Positions 26,425 to 36,854 of a stretch of DNA of 64,000 bases are shown here, piece after piece. Within the stretch, counting starts at the first letter, position 1. Each line of letters begins with the position of its first letter. The DNA comes from Trebonia sp963771985 (GTDB lineage: Bacteria > Actinomycetota > Actinomycetes > Streptosporangiales > Streptosporangiaceae): assembly GCA_963771985.1 (NCBI GenBank), contig CAVYVO010000010.1, positions 1 through 64,000 on the forward strand, in the 5' to 3' direction. A model generated the notes under the pieces. The model saw nothing but the letters and a program-made list of their open reading frames with translations, ran no database searches and was not told the DNA's origin. A program made the position numbers and the translations under genes.

Positions 26425-27402
26425 ATGGACCAGAACACTTATGACGATTGGGTCATGACGGTGGACTCGCAGAGCGGCATCGTTGACCGCTCTCAGGTGC
26501 AGCAAGCGGGCTTCTCGAAGAGAGCAGTCGCGCATCGGCTGAAGACAGGACAGTGGCGCCGGATCCACCGGGGGGTGTACGCCACTTACACCGGACCACC
26601 GCAACGCGAGGCCAGACTATGGGCCGCCGTGCGGCGCGCCGGGCAGGGCGCGATGCTTAGCCATGAGACTGCCGCCGAAGTACACGGCCTGACCGATAAG
26701 CCAGCCGCCAAGATTCACGTCATGGTGCCGGCGTGCCGTCGCCCAGCCCAGCACAAGCCGATACCGGGTGTCGTGATCCATCGTTCGGACCAGAGCCTGC
26801 CGGCACGACTACCCGAATGGCGCTTGCCGCGAACCCGGATCGAGGATACGGTTCTCGACCTGGTCGCGACAGCGAAGACTTTCGACGATGCCTACGGCTG
26901 GATCTCCCGCGCACTGTCGGAGAAGCAGGTGACCGTCGGCATGCTGTGCGCGGCGCTCGCAACGCGCAAGCGGATCCGCTGGCGTGTGTGGCTTACCGAG
27001 GCGCTTGCCGACGCGGACGAGGGCATCTCCTTCCCGCTTGAGCGGCGCTACGCTCGTGACGTCGAACGAGCCCACGGTCTGCCCAAGGCTGAGCGCCAAG
27101 CGCGCCGGACCATCAACGGCAAGATCCATTACAAGGACAATTGGTATCCCGAATACGGCATCTGCGTAGAACTCGACGGCGTCGCCTACCACCCCGCTGA
27201 GCGGATGCGACGTGACCATGACAGGGACAACGCTAATCTCGCGGTCGACGACGTTCGCACTTATCGCTTCACCTTTGTCCATGTCACCGAGCGAGCATGC
27301 GACAGCGCGGCTATGGTCGCCGCCTCACTTCGGCGAAACGGCTGGCAAGGCCAGCCCCACCCGTGCCGCAGACCCGGCTGTCAGGTCGGTCGGCCAGGAT
27401 GA
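26425..27402 (+). CDS. AbiEi-like N-terminal wHTH plus DUF559/Vsr-like C-terminal protein
   Basis: 325 aa. The N-terminal winged helix has SQSGIVDRSQVQQAGFSKRA and WRRIHRGVYATYTGPP, as in AbiEi type IV antitoxins. The C-terminal half has YPEYGICVELDGVAYHPAER and RDHDRDNANLAVDDVRTYRF, the restriction-endonuclease-like core of DUF559 proteins (E/D, H, and D-N residues). Such proteins are frequent in actinomycetes, usually without an AbiEii toxin, and none is adjacent here. Lower G+C and a hairpin on each side suggest acquisition as a single-gene cassette. Confidence 0.8.
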   Translation: MDQNTYDDWVMTVDSQSGIVDRSQVQQAGFSKRAVAHRLKTGQWRRIHRGVYATYTGPPQREARLWAAVRRAGQGAMLSHETAAEVHGLTDKPAAKIHVMVPACRRPAQHKPIPGVVIHRSDQSLPARLPEWRLPRTRIEDTVLDLVATAKTFDDAYGWISRALSEKQVTVGMLCAALATRKRIRWRVWLTEALADADEGISFPLERRYARDVERAHGLPKAERQARRTINGKIHYKDNWYPEYGICVELDGVAYHPAERMRRDHDRDNANLAVDDVRTYRFTFVHVTERACDSAAMVAASLRRNGWQGQPHPCRRPGCQVGRPG

Positions 27403-27440
27403 TGGATCGATAGGTACACAGGAGAGGCCCTATCGATCCA

Positions 27441-27444
<4 letters not shown>
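27399..27444. terminator. Bidirectional hairpin containing both convergent stop codons
   Basis: ATGATGGATCGATAGG (27399-27414) and CCTATCGATCCATCAT (27429-27444) are a perfect 16-bp inverted repeat around a 14-base loop. The left arm contains the TGA of the AbiEi-like gene and the right arm the TGA of treZ, so one hairpin ends both transcripts. Confidence 0.8.
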
Positions 27445-29200
<1,756 letters not shown>

Positions 29201-29204
<4 letters not shown>

Positions 29205-31748
29205 CGTGCCTCCGCGACGAGCAGCGCGACCGGGAGCCGCCGCGTCAGTTCCGCGAGCGGCACCTGATCTGTCTGGTATCTCTCACCCGTGAAGACGTCG
29301 GCCCAGCCCGGTGCGGGAAGCGGCAGCGCGGTCTCGCCCCAGCCGCCGCGCCGCCGCAGGCCGGCCGGCAGGCGGGTAGCCACCGTGACCGCGCTGCCGC
29401 CGCGGGCGAACGCCACGACGTGTCCGGCCGCCGGGCCCTCCGCCCCCAGCGGGGTGTAACTCCCGGCGAACCAGTCCGGGTGGTTGCGGCGCAGCCGCAG
29501 TGCCCGGGAGGTGACGAGCAGCTTCGCGGCGTCCAGGCCCGCGCCGGCGTCGAGCCGGCCCGCGTCGAGATCACCGAGCAGTGACCGCCGCCTGGCGTAG
29601 TCCACGGCACGCCGGTTGTCCGGGTCCACCAGCGACAAGCCGGCCAGCTCGCAGCCCTGGTACACGTCCGGGACGCCGGGCATCGTGAGCTGCACCAGCT
29701 TGACTCCGAGCGAGTTCGCCAGCGCGTGATCCCCGATCGAGGCGGCGAACTCACCGATCGAACGCGGCCAGCCCGGCGTCGTCGAGCGCGCGCCGCGCCA
29801 GGCCGAGCACCGCGGCCTCGTAGCCGGTGTCCGGGTCGGTCCATGACGTCTGCCGCTTCGCCTCGCGGACCGCCTTCGTCAGGTACCCGGTCAGCCGGCC
29901 GGCACTGATCGGCCACGCCCCCACCAGGGTCTGCCAGATCAGGTACTCGGTATCTGGGTCGACGGCCGGCGCGTCCGATCCGGGCGGCGCCGCGCGCTCA
30001 TGCCACTCCTTGACCCGCTGGCCCCACTCGTCTGGGATCTCGGCGAGCACCGCCAGCCGGGCTCTGACGTCCTCCTGGCGCTTGGTGTCGTGCGTGGACA
30101 GCGTGGTCATCGTGGCCGGCCAGTCGGCCGCCAGGCGGCCGGCGGCGGCATGGAACTCCGCGGGCCGGACCCCGAACCGGTCCGGGTCGCCCCCGACTTC
30201 GTTCAGCGAGACCAGCCGGGGCCAGCGGTAGAAGGCTGTGTCCTCGACGCCCTTGGCCAGCACCGGCCCCGTCGTCTGCTGGAACCGCACGATCAGCTCA
30301 GCGGCCGGCCCGGCCAACTCGGTCAGCCCGGCCGGCCCGGCTGGCCCGGCCGGCTCGCGGCCGCCGAGCGCCGCGGCTCCGATGTCCGAGGCAAGCTCAT
30401 GCAGCCCCCCGGGCAGGCGCCGCCGCGCGGCATGGACCGCGGTCTTCATCGCCGATACCGACGCGGGCGGTGGCGGCTCACCGGGGTGTGCGTACGCGCG
30501 GTACACCGGGAAGCCGGCGAGCACCTCGGTCAGCACCGGGACCGTGTCCGCCGGGTCCGCCCGCGGGACGACGCCGCGGACGACAGAGGCCAGCCTCAGC
30601 ACCTCGGCGCGCAGCGCCCCGGTGACGATTTCCCGCTTGGCCGTGCCGGAGACCTGGGCGAACCGCGGGGCGGCGTTTTCGCCGCGAGCGCGGCGGAAAC
30701 GGGCGTACTCGCCGCTGAGCGGGTCCGCGCCCGCCGAGTCGAGGAACAGCCCGTCGGCGAGCCTGAGCGCGTCGTACCCCGTCGTCCCGGCGCACCGCAA
30801 GTCGTCCGGCAGCCGCTCGTCGCCTTCGAGGATCTTCTCCACGACCACCCAGGTGCCGCCGGTCGCCGCCGCGAGGCGGCGCAGGTACTCACGGGGGTCG
30901 GCAAGGCCGTCCGAGTGGTCCACGCGCAGGGCGTCCACCAGCCCTTCGGACACGAGCCGGATGATCAGCGAGTGCGTCGCCTCGAATACCTCCGGGTCCT
31001 CGACGCGTACCCCGATCAGCGACGTGACGTCGAAAAACCGCCGCCAGTTCAGCTCGGTGGCGGCGTCCCGCCACCAGGTGAGCCGGTAGTGCTGGGATTC
31101 GAGCAGATCGCGGACCGGCAGCCGCGCGGTCTGCGGCCGCAGCGGCAGCACATGGTCGAAGTACCGCAGCACCGGCTCGCCGTCCGGGCCGCCGCCGTGG
31201 TCGACGGTGAGGTCGCCGAGGCAGTCCTCGGCCGGACCGCCCAGGATCGGGAGCAGCATCCGGTCATCCTGCGCCGCCCAGTCGATGTCGAACCAGCTCA
31301 CGTACGCCGAGCCGCGGCCTTCGCCGAGGACGGACCAGAGCTGGCGGTTCAGCGTCTCAGGGGCCGGAATGGCCATGTGGTTGGGCACGATGTCCAAGAC
31401 GATGCCGAGCCCGTGCGACCGGAACCGCTTGACCATCGCGCGGAACTCATCTTCTCCGCCGAGTTCGGCGCGGATCCGCGAGTGGTCGGTGACGTCATAC
31501 CCGTGCCGCGATCCAGGGGCGGCCTCGAGCACCGGCGAGAGGTAAACGTGGGTGACGCCGAGCCCGGCGAGGTACTCCCCAACCTCGCCGGCCCGGGCGA
31601 ACCCGAAATCAGGTGTGAGCTGCAGCCGGTAAGTAGAGACCGGCACCGTACCCGGCGACACATTCCTCCCCGTAGTTGGCTCCCCCAGAGCCCTTCCCAG
31701 CTTCGCAGCCGCCACTCCCACGAGTTCCCTGCTGTTCCCGGCGGTCAT
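29201..31748 (-). pseudogene. treY: Malto-oligosyltrehalose synthase, split by a frameshift near 29751
   Basis: The first 665 codons hold the synthase barrel (VPVSTYRLQLTPDFGFARA, LDIVPNHM, ALRVDHSDGLADPREYL, VVVEKILEGDERLP) and end at TGA 29751-29753 after GLAAFDR. The conserved continuation (EFAASIGDHALANSLGVKLV, LTMPGVPDVYQGCELAG) follows at once in another frame to 29201. The total is 848 codons plus one extra base. As written, the C-terminal about 180 residues, including part of the catalytic domain, would be lost. The start is uncertain: ATG 31748 or a GTG at about 31663. The enzyme rearranges the terminal alpha-1,4 bond of maltodextrin to alpha,alpha-1,1. Confidence 0.85.
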
Positions 31749-31869
31749 CACCCGCGGCTCCCGGCGGTCATCACCCGGGGCTGACCTGCCGCCCCGGCAC
31801 ATTACGACGCCATGTAGTCTCGTTGAGGTGCCCGGCCTCCCCGCGTGCCGGAAGGTGGTCTTATCCCAG

Positions 31870-32811
31870 GTGAGCGCGGTCAACGTCCGTCCCCAAGTCA
31901 ACGCTGCCCCACGGCAGCGGCAGCGGCAGCGGCTGGGCGCCACGGTGCGCGCCTACGTGGCACTCTGCAAGCCGCGAATCGTCGAACTGCTGCTGATCAC
32001 CGCGGTGCCCACGCTCTTCCTCGCTTACCGCGGGCTGCCCTCGCTGCTCGTCACGGTGGTGGTCGTTGTCGGCGGGGCACTGGCGGCGGGCAGCGCGAAC
32101 GCGCTGAACTGCTATATCGACCGTGATATCGACGAGATCATGCGGCGGACGAGCAGCAGGCCGCTGGTGAAGCAGACGGTGGCACCACGGTCGGCGCTGG
32201 TCTTCGGGCTGGCGCTCGGGGTGATCTCGGTGGCGCTGTTCGCCGTGACCACGAACCTGCTCGCGGCGGGCCTCACCCTCGCGGCGATCGTCTACTACGT
32301 CGTGATCTACACCATGCTGCTCAAGCGCCACACATCCCAGTCGACGCTGTGGGGCGGGGTATGCGGTGCGGCGCCGGTGCTGATCGCCTGGGCCGCCGCC
32401 ACCGGGTCGCTGTCCTGGGCGGCGGCACTGCTGTTCCTCGTCGTGTTCTTCTGGCAGCCCCCGCACTTCTGGGCACTGGCGATCAAGTACCGCGAGGACT
32501 ACCGCCGGGCGGGCATCCCGATGCTGCCCGTGGTGGCCTCGGTCCGCCGGGTGCTCGCCGAGTCGGTGATCGACAGCTGGCTCATGGTGGCCGCCTCGCT
32601 CGCGCTATGGCACTGGACCGGGCCGGTATACGAGGTCGTGGCAGCGGTTCTCGGTGGCGCGTTCCTGTACGAGGTGCACCGTCTCCATCGCGCGTCGCGC
32701 CGCCAGGCCGGCGGCGAGGAGAAGCTGGTCACCATGCGGCTGTTCCATCTGTCCCTGGTGTACCTGACGCTCCTGTTCACCGCGGTAGCGACGGGTGCGC
32801 TGATACGGTAG
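31870..32811 (+). CDS. ctaB: Protoheme IX farnesyltransferase (heme O synthase)
   Basis: 313 aa, UbiA superfamily with about nine membrane helices. The first Asp-rich site is NALNCYIDRDIDEIMRRTSS and the second region REDYRRAGIPMLPVV. It attaches farnesyl diphosphate to heme b to make heme O for the aa3-type cytochrome oxidase. The GTG at 31870 is preferred: upstream in-frame codons lack similarity. It is divergent from treY; the shared 120-bp gap should hold both promoters. Confidence 0.93.
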   Translation: MSAVNVRPQVNAAPRQRQRQRLGATVRAYVALCKPRIVELLLITAVPTLFLAYRGLPSLLVTVVVVVGGALAAGSANALNCYIDRDIDEIMRRTSSRPLVKQTVAPRSALVFGLALGVISVALFAVTTNLLAAGLTLAAIVYYVVIYTMLLKRHTSQSTLWGGVCGAAPVLIAWAAATGSLSWAAALLFLVVFFWQPPHFWALAIKYREDYRRAGIPMLPVVASVRRVLAESVIDSWLMVAASLALWHWTGPVYEVVAAVLGGAFLYEVHRLHRASRRQAGGEEKLVTMRLFHLSLVYLTLLFTAVATGALIR

Positions 32812-32872
32812 AGATTCTCCGGAAACCGGTTGAACCGGTGACAGACCTGCTGCGTATAGCAGTATGGAGAAG

Positions 32873-32918
32873 GCCCGCGGGCGGACCAGATGACGCTCCC
32901 AACGTTATGCCCGCGGGC
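32873..32918. terminator. Hairpin terminator downstream of ctaB
   Basis: GCCCGCGGGC occurs at 32873-32882 and again at 32909-32918. Each copy is self-complementary, so they pair across a 26-base loop. Flanking GAAG and CTTCC extend the stem. Confidence 0.6.
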
Positions 32919-32964
32919 TCTTCCATCTCTCCTTCCCCGTTCGCCGCGGGCTAGACTCCGGCTC

Positions 32965-33477
32965 GTGATCCTCATCGTGGCCGGGGTGTCGGGCAGCGGC
33001 AAGAGCACTGTCGGTGCACTGCTCGCGGGGCTGCTTCGCTGGCAGTTCGCCGATGCCGACAGCTTCCATCCAGAGGCCAACGTGGCGAAGATGCGGTCGG
33101 GCGTTCCGCTTGCCGATGAGGATCGGGCGCCCTGGCTGCGCGCCATCACTGACTGGATGGACGCGCGGATCTCGGCCGGGCAGTCGGCCGTGCTCGCCTG
33201 TTCCGCGCTGAAGCGCGCCTACCGCGACGAACTGCTCTCCGGACGGCCGGCGGCCACGCTGGTGTTCCTGGAGGTAGACAAGGAAGTGCTGGCCCGGCGG
33301 CTGGCCGCGAGGCACGGGCACTTCTTCCCAGGAAAGCTTCTGGATAGCCAGCTGGCGGCGCTGGAGCCGCCGGCACCGGACGAGCGCGTGTACAGCGTCG
33401 AGGTCGTCGGGGATCCCGCGCAGACCGCGGCCAAGATCATCGCGCTGCTCTGGCCACACGGCCAGCCGGACCCGTAG
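32965..33477 (+). CDS. gntK: Gluconokinase
   Basis: 170 aa, the standard size. The P-loop GVSGSGKST is at 7-15, then FADADSFHPEANVAKMRSG, PLADEDRAPWL and VLACSALKRAYRDELL, all diagnostic of GntK. It phosphorylates gluconate to 6-phosphogluconate in the cytosol. The GTG is preceded by TAGACT 7 bp upstream, a good -10 element, so the mRNA may be leaderless as is common in actinobacteria. It is followed after 9 bp by the Smr gene. Confidence 0.93.
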   Translation: MILIVAGVSGSGKSTVGALLAGLLRWQFADADSFHPEANVAKMRSGVPLADEDRAPWLRAITDWMDARISAGQSAVLACSALKRAYRDELLSGRPAATLVFLEVDKEVLARRLAARHGHFFPGKLLDSQLAALEPPAPDERVYSVEVVGDPAQTAAKIIALLWPHGQPDP

Positions 33478-33486
33478 CCTGAGTCC

Positions 33487-33741
33487 GTGAAGCTCACGCT
33501 GGACCTGCACGATATCTACAACCGAGGCGGCGAGATCGACCGGGCGCTGCAGGGGATCTTCGACGAGGCCGCCGCCAAGAAGGCGCCGGTGATCGAGATC
33601 ATCCCCGGCAAGGGGACGGGCCAGCTCAAGAAGCACGTACTACGGTTCCTCGAGCGCAAGGACATCAAGCCGCTTTACCACCGGGTGGAGAAGGATTCCA
33701 AGAACTTCGGCCGGCTGTTCGTGCACTTCCGTTGGAAGTGA
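33487..33741 (+). CDS. Stand-alone Smr domain protein
   Basis: 84 aa consisting only of a Smr domain: LTLDLHDIYNRGGEIDRAL (LDLH motif) and IEIIPGKGTGQLKKHVLRFL (variant of HGxGxG). Smr domains are DNA/RNA nicking endonucleases, first seen at the MutS2 C-terminus. Here the His of the HGxG loop is replaced by Pro, so catalysis is doubtful. It follows gntK by 9 bp and is likely co-transcribed. Confidence 0.85.
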   Translation: MKLTLDLHDIYNRGGEIDRALQGIFDEAAAKKAPVIEIIPGKGTGQLKKHVLRFLERKDIKPLYHRVEKDSKNFGRLFVHFRWK

Positions 33742-34211
33742 GGATGGGCAGCCGCGGGTTCCCGGTACTGCGGTAGGAAATAGCAACCCGGCGGGTAATC
33801 GCAGCGGGCACTAAGTGCCATACGGAAGTAAACCGACTTATTGCGGTGACCCTGAGAGTTTGCACAGACCATATACTCCAACCTAAACTTGCCCGGTCAG
33901 AGCGTTCAGGTTCGGGCTCGGGCTGCGCCAATGGGGAGGCGTGAGCGGGTACTTTAGCGACGCCTGGGTGCAGTTGGCACCTATGAGTCAGCAAACGGTC
34001 ACGAAACTGCAAAGCGGGGCGGTCACACTGCCATGACACGTTTACAACTATTTCCAACGTGGCATGAGCTAGGTCTGGCGATCTATGGTTTCCTGCTAAC
34101 GCTGGCGTCCGATTCACCCCGCGGACGGGCTGCTGAGTGGTTTTTGGGTGGGGTTAGCCCCGGATACGGACGCCGTATCCGGAACGCGGAGTGGGCGGGA
34201 GGGCCACGAGG
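33742..34211. other. Intergenic region with a hairpin
   Basis: 470 bases without a convincing gene. A perfect 10-bp inverted repeat, CCGGATACGG (34160-34169) and CCGTATCCGG (34173-34182) around 3 bases, lies 30 bp before the epimerase start and could be an operator or an attenuator in its leader. Confidence 0.5.
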
Positions 34212-35564
34212 GTGAGTCAAGCCTCGGAGATCATTGAGACGATGTTGCACGCGGTACCCGCGGGACAGGCGCGCCTTGATGACACGCAGGTTGCCGCGCT
34301 GCGCGACCTTACTGGGTCGCTCATCGCCGCGAAGCCGGAGGCTGCCGGGGAGTACGCGCGGTTTCTAGGCATCAAGCAGCGGGGGCTCTGCCTGCCCGAG
34401 GCGGACCTGGCCGAGCGGCTGGGCGGCGCGACCGTGCTCGTGACCGGCGGGACGGGGTGCATCGGCTCGACACTCATGGCGCAGATCGCCGCACGGCGCC
34501 CTGGCCGCCTGGTCAGCATCAGCCGCGGTCTCACGAGCGGTTACCCGCGGCTGGCCACCGCGGAGTACTTGCACGGCGACGTCAGGGACCGCCAAGCGAT
34601 GGACGAGCTCATCGGCTTGGTACGCCCCGACGTGATCTTCCACGTCACCGCTCAGCGCTCGCCGGCGCTCGCGGAGGTGGAGGTGCACCGCACGGTCACC
34701 ACTAACGTGTTCGGCACGCGCAACGTGCTGGCCGCCGCGGCGGCGGCGGGTGTGCCGCAGGTGGTGTGCGCCTCCACCGGCAAGGCTCTGCGGCCGTACT
34801 CGCCGGAGATGTACACGGCCTCCAAGCGCACCGCCGAATGGGTCGCCGCTTCAATGGCGACGAGCACCGAGATGCTGTGTTCGGCTTCCCGGTTCACTCA
34901 TGTCATCGACAACTCGATCGTCTACGAGCGGCTGCTGAACTGGGCCGAGGACGGGGTTGTCCGGCTGCACAGCTCGAGCATCGCGTTCTACGTGCAGTCG
35001 GCGCTGGAATCCGCGCAGCTGCTGCTGCTCGCCTTCCTGGGCGCCAGGCCCGGCGAGTTCCGGTTGCACGCGATCACAGACCTCGGCTGGCCGGTTAGCC
35101 TGCTGGACGTCGCTATCGGGGTGCTGTCGCACAAGCGCTCGCAGACGCCCATCTACTTCAGCGGTTACGACCCCGGCTATGAGGAAGTGCCGTTCCCCGG
35201 CCTGTACGACCCGGCGACCGCGGGCGACGTGAGCCCGCTGCTCAACGCGTTCGAGACCGCCGCTAGCGTCTCCTCGCCGTGTCCCCTGGTCAACGCGTTC
35301 CGGCTGGACATGGCGCCGGACCCGGTGCCGCCGAAGCTGCTCGCAGCGCTCGAGGCGGTATGCGAGCGGACGCAGGAACCCCAGGCCGTCAGGCAGGCGC
35401 TCGACGAACTCAGCTGGTCGCTGCTCAACGCCACCCTGGCCGCCGCTGCCCGGCCGGCCCTGATCCGCTCGGCCGCGCTGATCTGCCAGCACGAGCAGGC
35501 GCTCACTCCGGTGCACCGGCGGGTCATGGACGCGATACGGAGCAACGCGACAGCGGCCGCGTGA
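34212..35564 (+). CDS. NAD-dependent epimerase/dehydratase (SDR) with extra N- and C-terminal domains
   Basis: 450 aa. About 70 residues precede the Rossmann motif VLVTGGTGCIGSTLMAQIA (about 75-93), then HGDVRDRQAMDELI, a nucleotide-sugar-type active site (CASTGKALRPYSPEMYTASK, YxxxK) and SRFTHVIDNSIVYERLL. This resembles polysaccharide-biosynthesis epimerases (FlaA1/CapD type), but the roughly 120-residue C-terminal extension is unfamiliar. It stands alone, without glycosyltransferases, so the substrate is open. GTG 34212 follows GGGAGGG. Confidence 0.75.
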   Translation: MSQASEIIETMLHAVPAGQARLDDTQVAALRDLTGSLIAAKPEAAGEYARFLGIKQRGLCLPEADLAERLGGATVLVTGGTGCIGSTLMAQIAARRPGRLVSISRGLTSGYPRLATAEYLHGDVRDRQAMDELIGLVRPDVIFHVTAQRSPALAEVEVHRTVTTNVFGTRNVLAAAAAAGVPQVVCASTGKALRPYSPEMYTASKRTAEWVAASMATSTEMLCSASRFTHVIDNSIVYERLLNWAEDGVVRLHSSSIAFYVQSALESAQLLLLAFLGARPGEFRLHAITDLGWPVSLLDVAIGVLSHKRSQTPIYFSGYDPGYEEVPFPGLYDPATAGDVSPLLNAFETAASVSSPCPLVNAFRLDMAPDPVPPKLLAALEAVCERTQEPQAVRQALDELSWSLLNATLAAAARPALIRSAALICQHEQALTPVHRRVMDAIRSNATAAA

Positions 35565-35596
35565 GTTCTCCGCGGCCTTCGAGGCGGATAATAGCT

Positions 35597-35675
35597 CGCG
35601 GCTGCGGCCCACGGGACGCGCTCGCAGCCGCGGCCACGGGACACGAGTGGGTGCAGATGCGCGAGGATCCTCGCG
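35597..35675. terminator. Two hairpins downstream of the epimerase
   Basis: CGCGGCTGCG (35597-35606) pairs with CGCAGCCGCG (35623-35632). Farther on, CGCGAGGATCCTCGCG (35660-35675) is a perfect palindrome followed by TTTT. Together they look like an intrinsic termination region. The rest of 35565-36063 holds no gene. Confidence 0.65.
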
Positions 35676-35961
35676 TTTTCCTCGCATAGATACCCCACGG
35701 GAGTATCTAACCGCCAAGATTCCATGATCACGAATGATTAGCACACCATAGCGATAAAAAGCCTTCGCCAGGAAAAATCGCTTCACGATCATGAAGATAC
35801 TGGCGTGGCTGCACACGTGCTGAATCCAGATATTTACGGATTTGATACCCCTGCGGCCGGGGCCCGGCCGGGCCGCGGGAGGGCCGGGGACGGGCACGGT
35901 CGGCGCGGGGCTGCGGGCATTCAGCTCCATGAGCAGTGACCAAGATGTGACGCGCGGGACG

Positions 35962-36007
35962 TTGATCGACTGGAAACATTTGGGTAATAGTGATCTCTCA
36001 TAGAGAG
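35962..36007 (+). promoter_or_regulatory. Sigma-70-type promoter with an adjacent inverted repeat
   Basis: TTGATC (35962-35967), a 17-bp spacer and TAATAG (35985-35990), followed at the probable start point by CTCTC-ATA-GAGAG (35995-36007), a possible operator. It drives the lipoprotein gene at 36064. Confidence 0.55.
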
Positions 36008-36063
36008 AATGACGTTTTCTCTCAGCACGGTCAGGACTGGCAGCCATCGAGAGAGGCGTACGC

Positions 36064-36646
36064 ATGCGAACCCACCACATACCCCGCGGGGGCCTGCTGG
36101 TTCCCGCGCTCGGTCTGGCGCTCGCCGCCACCATGACGGCCTGTTCCAGCAGCTCGAGCAGCTCCAGCAGCAGCTCCGCCGTGACCACGTCCCCGTCCGC
36201 GTCGCCATCTGCGTCCGCGTCGCCGTCCCCGTCCGCCTCCCCGACGACAGCCGCCGCCTCGCCGGCCGCCACCTCGTCATCGGAAGCCACCAGCGGGGCC
36301 GCGGCGGTCGCGGCGATCAAGAAGAACTGGATAACGTTCTTCGACGGCAAGTCGGCCGTGACCACGAAGGTAAGCCTCGTGGAGGGCGGCTCGAAGTTCA
36401 CGTCGGTGATCAAGTCCACCGAGTCGGCGGGGAAGAACGCGTCCGCGTCGATCCAGTCGGTGACGATCACGTCGCCGACGGAGGCGACGGTCCACTACAC
36501 CGTCCTCCTCAGCGGCAGCCCGGTGCTGACGGGCCAGAAGGGCACCGCGGTGTACCAGGACGGGGTTCTGGAAGGTCTCGTCCACCAGCTTCTGCGGCCT
36601 GGCCGCCCTCGAGAGCGGCGGTAAGGCGCCAGCGGCCTGCAGCTGA
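36064..36646 (+). pseudogene. MTB12-like lipoprotein, frameshifted near its C-terminus
   Basis: The signal peptide carries a lipobox (LAATMTAC, Cys 27), followed by a Ser/Pro/Ala linker and a domain like the C-terminal domain of mycobacterial antigen MTB12 (AAVAAIKKNWITFFDGKSA, TITSPTEATVHYTV, GTAVYQDGV). After YQDGV the frame slips. Deleting one base near 36568 restores WKVSSTSFCGLAALESGG and a stop at 36646, matching VWKVGDPSFCGLL of the neighbour. As written it ends at 36624 with an unrelated Arg-rich tail. It is tandem with the paralogous fusion gene. Confidence 0.75.
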
Positions 36647-36654
36647 CCCGCGCT

Positions 36655-36704
36655 GCCAGCGGCGCGGTAAGCCCTCGTTTCACGTGAAGCATCGCGCCGC
36701 TGGC
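36655..36704. terminator. 12-bp stem hairpin after the first lipoprotein gene
   Basis: GCCAGCGGCGCG (36655-36666) and CGCGCCGCTGGC (36693-36704) are perfectly complementary. The 26-base loop contains TTTCACGTGAA, itself palindromic. It separates the two lipoprotein genes. Confidence 0.6.
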
Positions 36705-36854
36705 GGCAAGGGCGGCAGGCGCGGACTGACGCGCGTGTCGGCGATCGTGCGCGGCCTCGGTGCGGCCGGAGCCACAATTGTGTTGAGGAATCGTTCAGAG
36801 ACCGCTCAACCAGTTGCCGGCGTAATCTGGCGCCGACCGAGGGAGGCACAGCGA

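Noticed and set aside
34033..34215. 60-aa ORF before the epimerase
   Set aside because: No ribosome site, no similarity, and it contains the hairpin at 34160-34182.
36009..36854. Extension of the fusion protein upstream of 36855
   Set aside because: The frame is open by chance through the first lipoprotein gene in another frame; the lipoprotein signal at 36855 with its ribosome site is the evident start.
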